Shown here: positions 25,391-34,401 of the stretch, piece by piece | Layout: each line of letters begins with the position of its first letter | How positions within the stretch are numbered: position 1 is the first letter of the stretch | Source: Planctomycetota bacterium | Lineage (GTDB): Bacteria > Planctomycetota > Phycisphaerae > Phycisphaerales > SM1A02 | Assembly: GCA_027618565.1 (NCBI GenBank) | Contig: JAQCEQ010000009.1 | Coordinates: forward strand, 1 to 64,000 | Direction of reading: 5' to 3' | Length of the DNA stretch: 64,000 nt | The notes under the pieces: generated by a model | What the model was told of the DNA's origin: nothing | The model's database searches: none | What the model saw: the letters and a program-made list of their open reading frames with translations, nothing else | Program-made: the position numbers and the translations under genes

Positions 25391-25783
25391 CCGCGCAGGG
25401 GTGAGGGGTCGGCGCTAGGAAATCGTTGATTGGACCAATCTGGGCAAGGCCGGTGCTTCGCTGAGCGGTTGGACCGGACGGCACGTTTGTCCCGATCCCA
25501 GCCCATGGCGCCATGGCGCTCCTGGGCCTGACCGGACTGGCGTCGCGGCGTTCCCGTCGTTGAACCCGCACAGATATCCGCGCTCCGTCGCGTAACTCCA
25601 TTGAACGGTGGAGATTGGTGGTCGATAGCCACCGATCTCCGCATTTCAGTTTGATGGGACAGCTCGGCGGTTTGGAGGGCGGGGAACGACGCCGCGTCCA
25701 TCGGTCTATATTGCCTCGGCCCCTCGGTCGACCGGCATCGATGCCGGGACTGTCGGGCGGACCCCGCTGGAGGCAAGCGACCG
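25391..25783 (+). other. Long leader region before the symporter, with palindrome and stem-loop
   Basis: About 390 bases without a credible gene. It holds the 14-base perfect palindrome CCATGGCGCCATGG (25503-25516) and a strong hairpin at 25610-25640. The region probably carries the promoter and 5' untranslated leader of the symporter gene. The ribosome site is TGGAGG, about ten bases before ATG 25784. The known glycine riboswitch core was looked for and not found. Confidence 0.5.
25610..25640 (+). promoter_or_regulatory. Strong stem-loop in the symporter leader
   Basis: GGAGAT-T-GGTGG (25610-25621) pairs with CCACC-G-ATCTCC (25629-25640), eleven Watson-Crick pairs plus one T-G wobble, around a 7-base loop. 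No T tract follows, so it is more likely a leader RNA structure or binding site than a terminator. Confidence 0.5.
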
Positions 25784-27577
25784 ATGGAATCGTTCATGAA
25801 GGCGCTCGACGCAATCAACGGCGTGCTCTGGCACGATCTCGTGCTGTACGTGGTGCTGGGAGTGGGCGTGCTGTTCACCTTGTGGTCGGGATTCAGCCAG
25901 TACCGGGCACTGACACACGGGGTGAATGTCATCCGCGGCAGGTACGACCGCAAGGATGATCCCGGCGCGATCAACCACTTCCAGGCGCTCTCTACGGCGC
26001 TCTCGGGAACGGTCGGTCTGGGAAACATTGCTGGCGTGAGCGTGGCGGTGTCTTTGGGCGGCCCCGGGGCGATCTTCTGGCTGTGGGTGGTGGGCTTTGT
26101 GGGCATGGCGCTCAAGCTGACTGAAGTGACGCAATCGATGATGTTCCGCGATGTCTCGGATCCCGATAATCCGCAGGGTGGGCCGATGTGGGTTTGCAAG
26201 AACGGACTGGCCAAGATCTCGCCGGCACTGGCGCCGCTGGGCTGGCTCCTCGGCGCGATCTTCTGCGTGGCGGTCATCATCGGCGCCTTCACTGGCGGCA
26301 ACATGTTCCAGGCATGGAACGTGGCGAAGATCACGGCGACCTATGTCCCGTCGATATCGTCCCTCGTGGTCGGCATCTTTCTCACGGTGCTGACTGCGGC
26401 CGTCATCATCGGCGGCATCAAGCGCATCGGCTCCGTGACGGGACGCCTAGTGCCCCTCATGTGCGGGCTCTATTTCATCGCCGCGATCGTCATCTTGGTG
26501 TTGAATGTGGGAGCAATCCCGGCCGTGCTCAAGATCATCGTGCTCAGTGGGCTCCCACCCGCGCTGGGGGGCGAATCGGCCAATCCCGAGGGTGCGTTCT
26601 TGGGCGGCACTTTTGGGTACGCCTTCCTGTGGGGGATGAAGCGCGCGTTGTTCTCCAACGAAGCGGGCCAGGGCTCGGCCCCTATCGCGCACTCGGCCGC
26701 GAAGACCGACGAACCCGTCCGCGAGGGTCTGGTGGCTGGACTGGAGCCCTTTATCGACACGCTCGTTGTGTGCACGGTGACGGCAATGGTGGTGATGGTG
26801 TCGGGCGCGTGGAATCGACCCGCGGCGGCAACGTTTGCGTCGATGCCGACGATGGTGCAAGTCGGGACGGCGGACGACGGCGAAGGTGGAGTGGTCCCGC
26901 TCTGGGCACCAGACACGACGGAACTGCCAGCCAAGCCCGCTGCCGAAGCCAAGATCTCCAATGTCTGGCGTGACAACGACGAACTCTTCGTGCTGGTGCA
27001 GGGCGATGTGGATCCCAATACCGGTCGTGACCTGCACCGCGTGATGGGCGAGGTCGAGGTCCACGGCGAAGGGGACACGCTGGTGATCAAGTGGGAGCCG
27101 TACAAGGCAGTGACGGCGCCCACACTCGCGGGTCCGGAGGTCCACCTTTCGCTCCCTGGCTCAAGCCTGACCGGCTACGCCTTTGACCGCGTGATTCCCG
27201 GCATGGGCATGTGGATCGTGACGCTGGCGTCGTGGCTCTTCGCGCTATCCACGATCATCTCGTGGAGCTACTACGGCGAGCAGGCGACCATATTCCTTGC
27301 TGGCAAGCGATGGGTCTTCCCCTACAAGTTTGTCTACTGCACTGCCGTCTTGGTGGCCTGCATCCCAGGCTTTATCAAGACGGATGCTGAGTTGGACTCA
27401 CTGACGGCGCTGGGCACCGGTGCCATGCTCTGGGCCAACATCCCGATCATGCTCCTCTTCGGTCCCATCGCGATGCGCGCCTACAAGGACTACATCCGCC
27501 GACTGGATGCCGGCGAGATGAAGGGCCACTCCTACCCGAGCATCACCGATGTCATGGAAGGGAAGGATGTGAGGTAG
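25784..27577 (+). CDS. Sodium:alanine/glycine symporter (AGCS family) with a large soluble insertion
   Basis: An inner-membrane amino-acid carrier. The AGCS signature lies at residues 70-102: STALSGTVGLGNIAGVSVAV, then GGPGAIFWLWV. Further landmarks are GGPMW (132-136), KRALFSNEAGQGSAPIAH (286-303) and, late, ALSTIISWSYYGEQ (487-500). Between the helix ending near 342 and the one starting near 470 there are about 115 hydrophilic residues (345-460) that typical family members lack. The segment is Asp/Glu rich with beta-like text such as ELFVLVQGDVD and DTLVIKWEPY. A TGGAGG ribosome site supports the start. Substrate is by family. Confidence 0.88.
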   Translation: MESFMKALDAINGVLWHDLVLYVVLGVGVLFTLWSGFSQYRALTHGVNVIRGRYDRKDDPGAINHFQALSTALSGTVGLGNIAGVSVAVSLGGPGAIFWLWVVGFVGMALKLTEVTQSMMFRDVSDPDNPQGGPMWVCKNGLAKISPALAPLGWLLGAIFCVAVIIGAFTGGNMFQAWNVAKITATYVPSISSLVVGIFLTVLTAAVIIGGIKRIGSVTGRLVPLMCGLYFIAAIVILVLNVGAIPAVLKIIVLSGLPPALGGESANPEGAFLGGTFGYAFLWGMKRALFSNEAGQGSAPIAHSAAKTDEPVREGLVAGLEPFIDTLVVCTVTAMVVMVSGAWNRPAAATFASMPTMVQVGTADDGEGGVVPLWAPDTTELPAKPAAEAKISNVWRDNDELFVLVQGDVDPNTGRDLHRVMGEVEVHGEGDTLVIKWEPYKAVTAPTLAGPEVHLSLPGSSLTGYAFDRVIPGMGMWIVTLASWLFALSTIISWSYYGEQATIFLAGKRWVFPYKFVYCTAVLVACIPGFIKTDAELDSLTALGTGAMLWANIPIMLLFGPIAMRAYKDYIRRLDAGEMKGHSYPSITDVMEGKDVR

Positions 27578-27613
27578 CGGATTCCCGCTGGCCCCATCGG
27601 CTGGAGTTCGATC

Positions 27614-27650
27614 AAGGCGTGGGCTGGGACTTCGATCCCGCTCACGCCTT
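27614..27650 (+). terminator. Rho-independent terminator after the symporter
   Basis: AAGGCGTG (27614-27621) pairs with CACGCCTT (27643-27650), extended inside by a GGGA/TCCC pairing, and TTCC follows. It sits 36 bases past the symporter stop and before the end of the convergent efflux operon. The minus strand lacks a following T run, so it mainly serves the plus strand. Confidence 0.7.
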
Positions 27651-27674
27651 TTCCTTGCCGCACCCGACTCGTTG

Positions 27675-30600
27675 TCACACCTTCTTCTTGCCGAAGAACT
27701 CGCGGATGTTCTCAATCACCACGAAGAGCACCGGGACGACCAACTGGTCGACCAGCGTGGAGCCGAGCATGCCGCCCAGCACCACGGTGCCGATCGACTG
27801 GCGGCTGTTGGCACCGGCGCCCGTGGCAATCGCCAGCGGCAAGATGCCGAAGATGAACGCGAAGCTCGTCATCAGGATCGGGCGCAACCGGATGTGGCTG
27901 GCGTTGACGGCGGCGTCCAGGATCGACTCGCCGGATTCGCGCCTTGACTTGGCAAACTCTGTGATGAGGATGGCGTTCTTCGCCGCCAGTCCCACCAACA
28001 TCACCAGGCCGATCTGGGCATAGGTGTCCAACGCACGATTGCGCAGGTACAGCGCGATGAGCGCGCCCAGCACGGCGAAAGCCACCGCGAGCAAGACATT
28101 GAACGGAAGCGCCCAGCTCTCGTATTGCGCCGCAAGCAACAAGAAGACGGCGACCAAGGCGAGGGTGAAGATGATCGGCGCGTAGCCGGCGGACTCGATC
28201 TCCTGCAGCGTGGTGCCGGTCCACTCATAGCCGATGCCGTCGGGGAGCGTAGACGCCGCGACCTCTTCCACCGCGCGGATCGCGTCGCCGGAGGAATAGC
28301 CTGGCGCGGGTGATCCGTTCACCTGCACCGTGTTGTACGCGTTGTAGTGCATCGCGTTGTTGGTGCCGGCTCCTAGTTCCGCGGTGCAGAACGACGCCAG
28401 CGGGACCATCTGGCCCTGGTTGTTTCGGACATACAGCATCAAGGCATCACGCATGGTGAGCCGCTGGTCGGCATCGGCCTGCACCATCACGTTGTAGACC
28501 TGGCCGAACTCGTTGAAGTTGTTGATGAAGGACTGGCCAAGCGTGTCGCCAAGCAGGGAGAACACGTCGGAGATCCCCACCCCGAGGAGCTCGGCCTTGG
28601 TGCGGTCGATTGTCAGGCTCACCACCGGGGCGTCGTTGGCGAACGGCGTCATGAGCCGGCTGACCTCCGGCCGCTTGCCCAGTTCGCCGATGAAGTCGCC
28701 CGCCGCATCGGAGAGGACCCCAAAGCCCTGCCCGTTGATGTCCTCCAGTTGGACCTGGAAACCGGCGACCGTCCCCAGGCCCGGAATCGGCGGCGGCGCG
28801 AAGGGGAACACTTCCGCCTCTGGGATCATCATGAGCTTGGGATAGACACGCTCGATGATCGCGCGGGTGTTCTCTGTCCTGGCGTTCCGTTCCCCCCAGG
28901 GCTTGAGCACCACGATGATGAAGGCGGCGTCGGTCTGCGTGACTGACGTCAGCATGTTGAAGCCGTTGATCTGGATGACGTTCTCGACGGCCGGGTCTTC
29001 CTGGACCAGGGCCATCGCCTGCGCCGACACGGCCTTCGTGCGGTCCAGCGACGAACCGAGCGGGAGCTGCGTCCCCACCATGAACCAGCCCTGGTCCTCG
29101 TTGGGGACGAACGCGGTGGGCGTCCGGGAGAGCAGCACCACGATCGCCACCAGGGCGGCTGCGAATCCACCCACGACGTAGTACCAGCGGTGGCCAAACC
29201 ACCGGACGAGACCCGCATACCAGTGACCGAATCGGTCGAATTGCTCGTTGAAAACAACGAATGGGCGCCAGGTCGCGTGGTGCGGTTTCTTGAGGAAGAT
29301 GCCGCAGAGCGCGGGTGAGAGCGTGAGTGAATTGATCGAGCTCAGCGTGATCGAAAACGCAATCGTGAGCGCAAACTGGTTGTAGAGCTGCCCCGTGATG
29401 CCAGGCATCATGGCGGCGGGAATGAACACCGCCAGGAGGACCAGGCTGGTGGCCACGATGGGCCCGGCCACTTCCTTCATGGCTCGCTCGGCCGCTGTCT
29501 TGGCGTCAGGCGCCCCCAATTGCATCTGGCGATAGACATTCTCGACGACGATGATGGAGTCATCCACCACCAGGCCGATCGCCAACACCAGTCCCAGCAG
29601 CGTCAGCGTGTTGATCGAGAAGCCGAACGCCTCCATGAAGGCAAAGGTGCCGATGATGGAGACAGGGATCGCAATCATCGGAATCAGCGTGGCACGCCAA
29701 TCCTGGAGGAAGATGAAGATGACGAAGAGGACCAGCAGGCCCGCCTCGACCAGCGTCTTCACTAGCTCCTCCAGCGACGCCGAGACGAACTTGGTGGAGT
29801 CGTAGATGACCTTGTACTCCACACCGTCCGGGAAGTACTGGCTCAGCCGCTCCATCTCGGCGCGGACGGACTTGGCCAGCTTGAGCGCGTTCGCGTCCGG
29901 CAGCTGGTAGATGCCGATCGTCGCGGTGGGGCCGCCGTTGAGGTTGGATTCATTGAAGTACTGGTAGGAGCCCATCTCCACGCGCGCCACGTCCTTGAGC
30001 CGCACGATCGCGCCGTCGCTTCCGGCCCGGACCACGATGTCGCCAAACTCCTCCACGGTGGTCAGTCGACCCTGGGTGACCAGGCTGAGCGTGAAGACGG
30101 GGTCGCTGGACATCGGCATCGCACCCACCTGCCCCACGGCCGCTTGGGTGTTCTGGCTGCGGACCGCATTGGTCACATCATCCGTGGAGAGTTGCATCGA
30201 CGCCAGCTTGGCGGGATCCAGCCAGACTCGCATCGAGTACTGCAGCAGGCCGAACACGGTGACCTGCCCCACCCCATCCAGCCGCGTGAGCGGGTTCTCC
30301 ACGACGATGTTGGCGTAGTTGGTGAGGAAGCTGCTGTCGTACTCGCCGTTGCGCGAGACCAGGTTCACCACCAGCACCATGTTGGTGGATTGCTTCGTCA
30401 CCGTCAGGCCCACTCGCTGCACCGCCTCCGGGAGCTGCGGGATGGCCTGCTGCACGCGGTTCATCACATCGACCGCGGCCATGTCCTCGTCGGTGCCAAC
30501 CTCGAAGGTGACCATGATCTGGCTCAGCCCGTTCCCGGTGCTGGAGGACGCCATGTACAGCATGTTCCCCGCGCCGTTGATCTGGAGTTCCAGTGGCAGC

Positions 30601-30785
30601 GTGACTGTCTCAGCGACGGTCTCGGCGTCGGCGCCGTTGTAGGTGGAACTCACCTGCACGGTGGGCGGGACGATCTGCGGAAACTGTGCCACCGGCAAGA
30701 CCATAATCGCGATCACGCCGGCGAGGACCGTGATGATCGCGATGACCGACGAAAAGATCGGCCGGTGGATGAAGAACTTCAGCAT
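27675..30785 (-). CDS. RND efflux pump inner-membrane transporter (HAE1, AcrB/MexB-like)
   Basis: A proton-driven tripartite multidrug pump subunit of 1036 residues, standard for HAE1. It opens with the first transmembrane helix, FIHRPIFSSVIAIITVL. GLVVDDSIIVVENVYR in TM4 has the Asp pair of the proton relay and AAKNAILITEF in TM10 has the matching lysine. A WRATLIPMIAIPVSI segment and a porter domain with PEAVQRVGLTV are also clear. It lies three bases downstream of the adaptor gene; the pump operon runs outer-membrane factor, adaptor, transporter. The substrate range is not predictable from sequence. Confidence 0.93.
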   Translation of the reverse strand: MLKFFIHRPIFSSVIAIITVLAGVIAIMVLPVAQFPQIVPPTVQVSSTYNGADAETVAETVTLPLELQINGAGNMLYMASSSTGNGLSQIMVTFEVGTDEDMAAVDVMNRVQQAIPQLPEAVQRVGLTVTKQSTNMVLVVNLVSRNGEYDSSFLTNYANIVVENPLTRLDGVGQVTVFGLLQYSMRVWLDPAKLASMQLSTDDVTNAVRSQNTQAAVGQVGAMPMSSDPVFTLSLVTQGRLTTVEEFGDIVVRAGSDGAIVRLKDVARVEMGSYQYFNESNLNGGPTATIGIYQLPDANALKLAKSVRAEMERLSQYFPDGVEYKVIYDSTKFVSASLEELVKTLVEAGLLVLFVIFIFLQDWRATLIPMIAIPVSIIGTFAFMEAFGFSINTLTLLGLVLAIGLVVDDSIIVVENVYRQMQLGAPDAKTAAERAMKEVAGPIVATSLVLLAVFIPAAMMPGITGQLYNQFALTIAFSITLSSINSLTLSPALCGIFLKKPHHATWRPFVVFNEQFDRFGHWYAGLVRWFGHRWYYVVGGFAAALVAIVVLLSRTPTAFVPNEDQGWFMVGTQLPLGSSLDRTKAVSAQAMALVQEDPAVENVIQINGFNMLTSVTQTDAAFIIVVLKPWGERNARTENTRAIIERVYPKLMMIPEAEVFPFAPPPIPGLGTVAGFQVQLEDINGQGFGVLSDAAGDFIGELGKRPEVSRLMTPFANDAPVVSLTIDRTKAELLGVGISDVFSLLGDTLGQSFINNFNEFGQVYNVMVQADADQRLTMRDALMLYVRNNQGQMVPLASFCTAELGAGTNNAMHYNAYNTVQVNGSPAPGYSSGDAIRAVEEVAASTLPDGIGYEWTGTTLQEIESAGYAPIIFTLALVAVFLLLAAQYESWALPFNVLLAVAFAVLGALIALYLRNRALDTYAQIGLVMLVGLAAKNAILITEFAKSRRESGESILDAAVNASHIRLRPILMTSFAFIFGILPLAIATGAGANSRQSIGTVVLGGMLGSTLVDQLVVPVLFVVIENIREFFGKKKV

Positions 30786-30788
30786 CGG

Positions 30789-32018
30789 TCAGTTTCCCGC
30801 CTTGCCCTGCGAGGTGGACCGCGAATCCGAGGCCGTGGCTGCGGTGCTGGAGTGGGGGTCGGGTCGTGGCGATGCGGCGGTTCCCGGCTTGTCCGTGGCA
30901 CCGGCAGAAGCCTCTACGACCTTGCTCCCCTCTCGCAGTTTCTGCATGCCCGCGGTGACAACCTTGTCGCCCGCACCCACGCCTGACGCGATCACGGCTT
31001 CGCTGGCCGTCCGCTGCGATACAGCCACCTTGACAGCACTCACCGTGTTGTCGGCTGCGACCTTCCACACGAAGAGTTGTGTCTCTCGAGCCCACAACGC
31101 GGAGACGGGAATGAGGACGGCGGAATCCATGACGCTCAACTGCACGCTGACCTCGCCCAGCGCGCCCTGGACGAACACTCCCTCTGGGTTAGGGAACTCC
31201 ACGCGCATCAGCATGCTGGAGGTGGTCTGTCCCACCTCGTTGTTGGTGAACACGACGGACCCCTGCGCGGACGGCCCCGCCATCCCGTACTGGACCGTCG
31301 CCGGCAACGCGCCGGATGCCAGCAACGATTCGTAGTACGGCCACTCGGTGGAACTGGGGCTGAACTGCGCCCACATCGGCGTGATCTGGACGACGAGGTT
31401 GAGGTCGGTGTTGTAACCCGGTCCGACCATCGACCCCTCATACTCCAGGCTCTTGCCCAGCTTGCCGTCCATCGGTGACGAGATCGTGCAGTACGACACA
31501 TTGAGCGCCTGCAGCTCCACCTGCGCCGCCGCGCTCACCACCTGCGCCGCCGCTTCCTTGGCCTTGGTAACCAGATTGTCGAAGTCCTGCTTGCTCATCG
31601 CGCCAACCTCGACGAGCGGCGTGTTGCGACGCACCTCGCTGTCAGCAAACTGACTCGCGGCGATGGCCGAGGTAAGGCTGGCTTCGGCCGATGCGAGCTG
31701 GGCCTTGTATTGGGCGGGGTCGATTCGATAGACCAGATCCCCAGTCTTCACCATCGATCCATCCGGGATTTCCTGCGGCATGAGGTAGCCCGCAACGCGC
31801 GCGGTGAGCTGCACTGGCCGCGGAGACTGGAAGACTGCCGGGTACGTGTGCACTACGGGGACGTCCTTCGCGACGGCGACAGCCGTGCGGATGGGGACTT
31901 CGGCCAGCACCGGAGGCTTGTACGGCTCGGGGCCGCACGAGGCCAGTGAAAGCATGAGCGTCAGTGAGATCGGGATCGTGAGCGAGAGGCCCATCGTGGT
32001 CGGCGAAAGCGGCTTCAT
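30789..32018 (-). CDS. RND efflux periplasmic adaptor (membrane fusion protein), lipoprotein
   Basis: AcrA/MexA-type adaptor linking pump and outer-membrane channel. It has a signal peptide with lipobox LASC (cysteine near residue 28). Then come the barrel-sandwich start VPVVHTYPAVFQSPRPVQLTARVAGYL, GSMVKTGDLVYRIDP in the lipoyl region, an alpha-helical hairpin with AAQVVSAAAQVELQAL, TISSPMDGKLGKSL returning through the lipoyl half, and beta-barrel text ILIPVSALW. It has 409 residues. Its start overlaps the outer-membrane factor's stop by four bases (ATGA). Confidence 0.92.
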   Translation of the reverse strand: MKPLSPTTMGLSLTIPISLTLMLSLASCGPEPYKPPVLAEVPIRTAVAVAKDVPVVHTYPAVFQSPRPVQLTARVAGYLMPQEIPDGSMVKTGDLVYRIDPAQYKAQLASAEASLTSAIAASQFADSEVRRNTPLVEVGAMSKQDFDNLVTKAKEAAAQVVSAAAQVELQALNVSYCTISSPMDGKLGKSLEYEGSMVGPGYNTDLNLVVQITPMWAQFSPSSTEWPYYESLLASGALPATVQYGMAGPSAQGSVVFTNNEVGQTTSSMLMRVEFPNPEGVFVQGALGEVSVQLSVMDSAVLIPVSALWARETQLFVWKVAADNTVSAVKVAVSQRTASEAVIASGVGAGDKVVTAGMQKLREGSKVVEASAGATDKPGTAASPRPDPHSSTAATASDSRSTSQGKAGN

Positions 32019-33604
32019 GAGTGTCCCTTGGTGGTCGACGGTTCTGCGGCCGGGATCGGCGTGGGAATGGCAGCGGGCGAAGCAGCTGGCGGCCGCCAGC
32101 CCTCCTCAACTCGATCCGGCTTTCCCTGCAGGATGGCGGCAGCATCCTCGGCGAGGGTCGCTGTCTCCCATCCACCGCCGAGGGACTTGTAGAGCGTCAC
32201 GATGTCCTGCGCCGCAAGTCCCTGCGTCTGGATAATGGCATTCTCCACATCGGCCAGGATGTTGGCAATGGACAGCAGTGTTGTCAGGTCGATGAGCCCC
32301 TGCTCAAACTGAAGCGCGGCCAGGGCGAAGGCCGCCGCCGCCGAAGTACGTGCGCGTTCCTGCAGCGCAAGTGCTTCCTGGGACTGTGCCACCGAGGACG
32401 CTGACGACTCCACATCAGCCAGTGCCGTGAGCACGGCGCCTCGATAGTTGGCCAGCGCCTCTTCCGCCCGCGCCTTGGACTGCGCCACCTGCGAGTTCAC
32501 GCGGCCTCCCTGGAACACCAGCCAGTTGATCGATGGACCAAACGCATAGGCCTGGTTGGAGATGTTGCCCAGCCCGTTGACCGTGTTGGACGAGATGTAA
32601 AAATCTCCGTTGAGCGTAAGCGTGGGCAGGTGCAACGCCTCGGTCGCGGCCACGGTGGCAATCGAGGCGTGATACTCGCGCTCGCGGGCCTGGACATCGG
32701 CACGACGCGCCAGGAGCGAGGCTGGGATGCCGATGTTGAGCACGTCCGGGCCGTCCGGGATCGCTCCCGGATTCGCGGCGAGACGCTCCAGCATCGGCGC
32801 GGTGGTCGTTCCGCAGAGGACCGCAAGCGTGGACACCGTCGAGTCGTAGGCGGCACGCAGCTGCGGCAGCTCCGACGCACTCATGTCCATTTCGGCACTG
32901 GCTTGGTCAAGGCTCATCTGGTCGGCCGTGCCGTACTGGACCTTGAGAGCCACCAGGTCAACGGTCTGCTGGAGGTTGTCCACCACCGACTCGGCCACCT
33001 CGATCCGAGCCTGAAGCGTTCGCGCCTGGATGTAGGTGGCGGCGATCTGCGCCCGGATCGAAACTAACAGGCCGCGGAACGTGTCAAGCGTTGCGTTGGC
33101 GCTTTCGGACGCGGCCGTCACCTGGTTCTTGATGCGTCCCCAGATGTCCAGCTCCCAGGCCGACATCCCCACGCCATACGCGTAGACATTGAATGGCTCC
33201 AGCTCTACCCCTTGCGAAGCCACCTGGGTGATGTTCACCTGCTGTCGTTCATACTTCCCGCCCAACCCAACACTTGGCCAGAATTGGCTCTCGGTGATGC
33301 CGACGCCCGCCCACGCAGACTTCACGTTGGCCAGTGCGGCGGCAAGTGTCTGGTTGGCCCGATCGCCCTCGGCGATGAGCTCGGTCAAGGTGGGATCATC
33401 AAACCTCGTCCACCATTCACGCAACTCAGGGTCGGCAGGCGGCGTCGCGGGCGCGGTTCCGGCGACGAATGCACCGGGAAGGATCTCGCTGGGCGCGACG
33501 TACTTCGGTCCGACATCGCACGCGACGAGCAGGACGCCGGTGATCAGCGTGGCGATCGCACACCCCACCGACCTCTCGGAGAGCGTGGCGATCAGGCCGA
33601 TCAT
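32015..33604 (-). CDS. RND efflux outer-membrane lipoprotein (NodT/OprM/TolC family)
   Basis: An outer-membrane channel component. Lipobox LVAC lies near residue 29 of the ATG 33604 form, which is preferred over 33625 because it removes a stretch of extra charged residues. Two TolC-type repeats are visible: the first around WWTRFDDPTLTELIAEGDRANQTLAAALANVKSAWAGV and the second around QGGRVNSQVAQSKARAEEALANYRGAVLTALADVE. It has about 529 residues. A Pro-rich tail is unusual. It is the first gene of the pump operon and overlaps the adaptor start. Confidence 0.92.
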   Translation of the reverse strand: MIGLIATLSERSVGCAIATLITGVLLVACDVGPKYVAPSEILPGAFVAGTAPATPPADPELREWWTRFDDPTLTELIAEGDRANQTLAAALANVKSAWAGVGITESQFWPSVGLGGKYERQQVNITQVASQGVELEPFNVYAYGVGMSAWELDIWGRIKNQVTAASESANATLDTFRGLLVSIRAQIAATYIQARTLQARIEVAESVVDNLQQTVDLVALKVQYGTADQMSLDQASAEMDMSASELPQLRAAYDSTVSTLAVLCGTTTAPMLERLAANPGAIPDGPDVLNIGIPASLLARRADVQAREREYHASIATVAATEALHLPTLTLNGDFYISSNTVNGLGNISNQAYAFGPSINWLVFQGGRVNSQVAQSKARAEEALANYRGAVLTALADVESSASSVAQSQEALALQERARTSAAAAFALAALQFEQGLIDLTTLLSIANILADVENAIIQTQGLAAQDIVTLYKSLGGGWETATLAEDAAAILQGKPDRVEEGWRPPAASPAAIPTPIPAAEPSTTKGHS

Positions 33605-33741
33605 GGAATCGGGGCGGCGAGCCAAGGGAGAAGACTACCGGGATTGAGTTGCCACCCCTGCGTGAGGCGCGGCCCCAACCACCACGCGCACCTCGACCTA
33701 GCCGTCAGCGCTGCCGAACTCGATGGTCACGCGTCGAACGA

Positions 33742-34344
33742 CTACTTGGCACCGCCATTGTCGGACCCGGCGCTTCCCGCGTCGGAGTCGGATGGCTTCG
33801 CCTTGGCCTTCGACTTCTTGGCCTTCTCCGCGACCTTTTCCACGGCCTGGTCGAAGGACTTGTCGCTTGGGTGTCCTATAAACGAGATCTTCCCCTTGGC
33901 GTCAACGACAAAGGCACACGGAATCCCGCGCTGCTTGGCGGGCTCCATCCAGGCCTTGCTCATGGATCGGTCGGCGTCGAGGGCGACCCGGTAGGTCATC
34001 TGGTCCTTGCGCGCATCGATGAAGGTCTTGACCGCCGCGACCTGAGCTTCGGGTGTTTTCTCCCGCTGCGAGCCCGCGACACCAATGAACACGACTTCGG
34101 GGTGTTCCGTCTGGAGCTTGTTGAGGTGAGGGACCGCGGTGACGCACGGCGGACACCATGTCGCCCAGAACTCCACCACATACGGCGTGCCAGCCTCGAA
34201 TTCCTTCACTTCCTCGCCCTGCACGAATGACTCGAGGCTGAGCGCTGGAGCCTTGCTCCCCACCTTGAGGACTTCCTCAGGGGCGGCGGCGAGCGCGATG
34301 GCAAGGAGCGAACCGGACACGACGAGGGCGGCGGAAGTCTTCAT
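33742..34344 (-). CDS. TlpA-like periplasmic thioredoxin-fold protein
   Basis: A 200-residue exported protein with a signal peptide (residues 1-20, ALAA). YVVEFWATWCPPCVTAVPHLNKL places the redox motif CPPC at C64 and C67. The cis-proline appears in RGIPCAFVVDAKG with an extra cysteine just before A. The C terminus is a Lys/Ala/Ser/Asp-rich low-complexity tail. It is probably a thiol-disulfide reductase or a peroxiredoxin-like protein of the periplasm. It stands between the pump operon and the cupredoxin gene. Confidence 0.82.
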   Translation of the reverse strand: MKTSAALVVSGSLLAIALAAAPEEVLKVGSKAPALSLESFVQGEEVKEFEAGTPYVVEFWATWCPPCVTAVPHLNKLQTEHPEVVFIGVAGSQREKTPEAQVAAVKTFIDARKDQMTYRVALDADRSMSKAWMEPAKQRGIPCAFVVDAKGKISFIGHPSDKSFDQAVEKVAEKAKKSKAKAKPSDSDAGSAGSDNGGAK

Positions 34345-34401
34345 GGGGCGGATGCTAGATCGGAGGCGTGGCGTGGGGAAAGCGGCGGTCGGCTGTGGGG
34401 G

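Noticed and set aside
25391-25783. Glycine or other known riboswitch upstream of the symporter
   Set aside because: Only a palindrome and a single strong hairpin were seen; the conserved glycine-aptamer core was not found.
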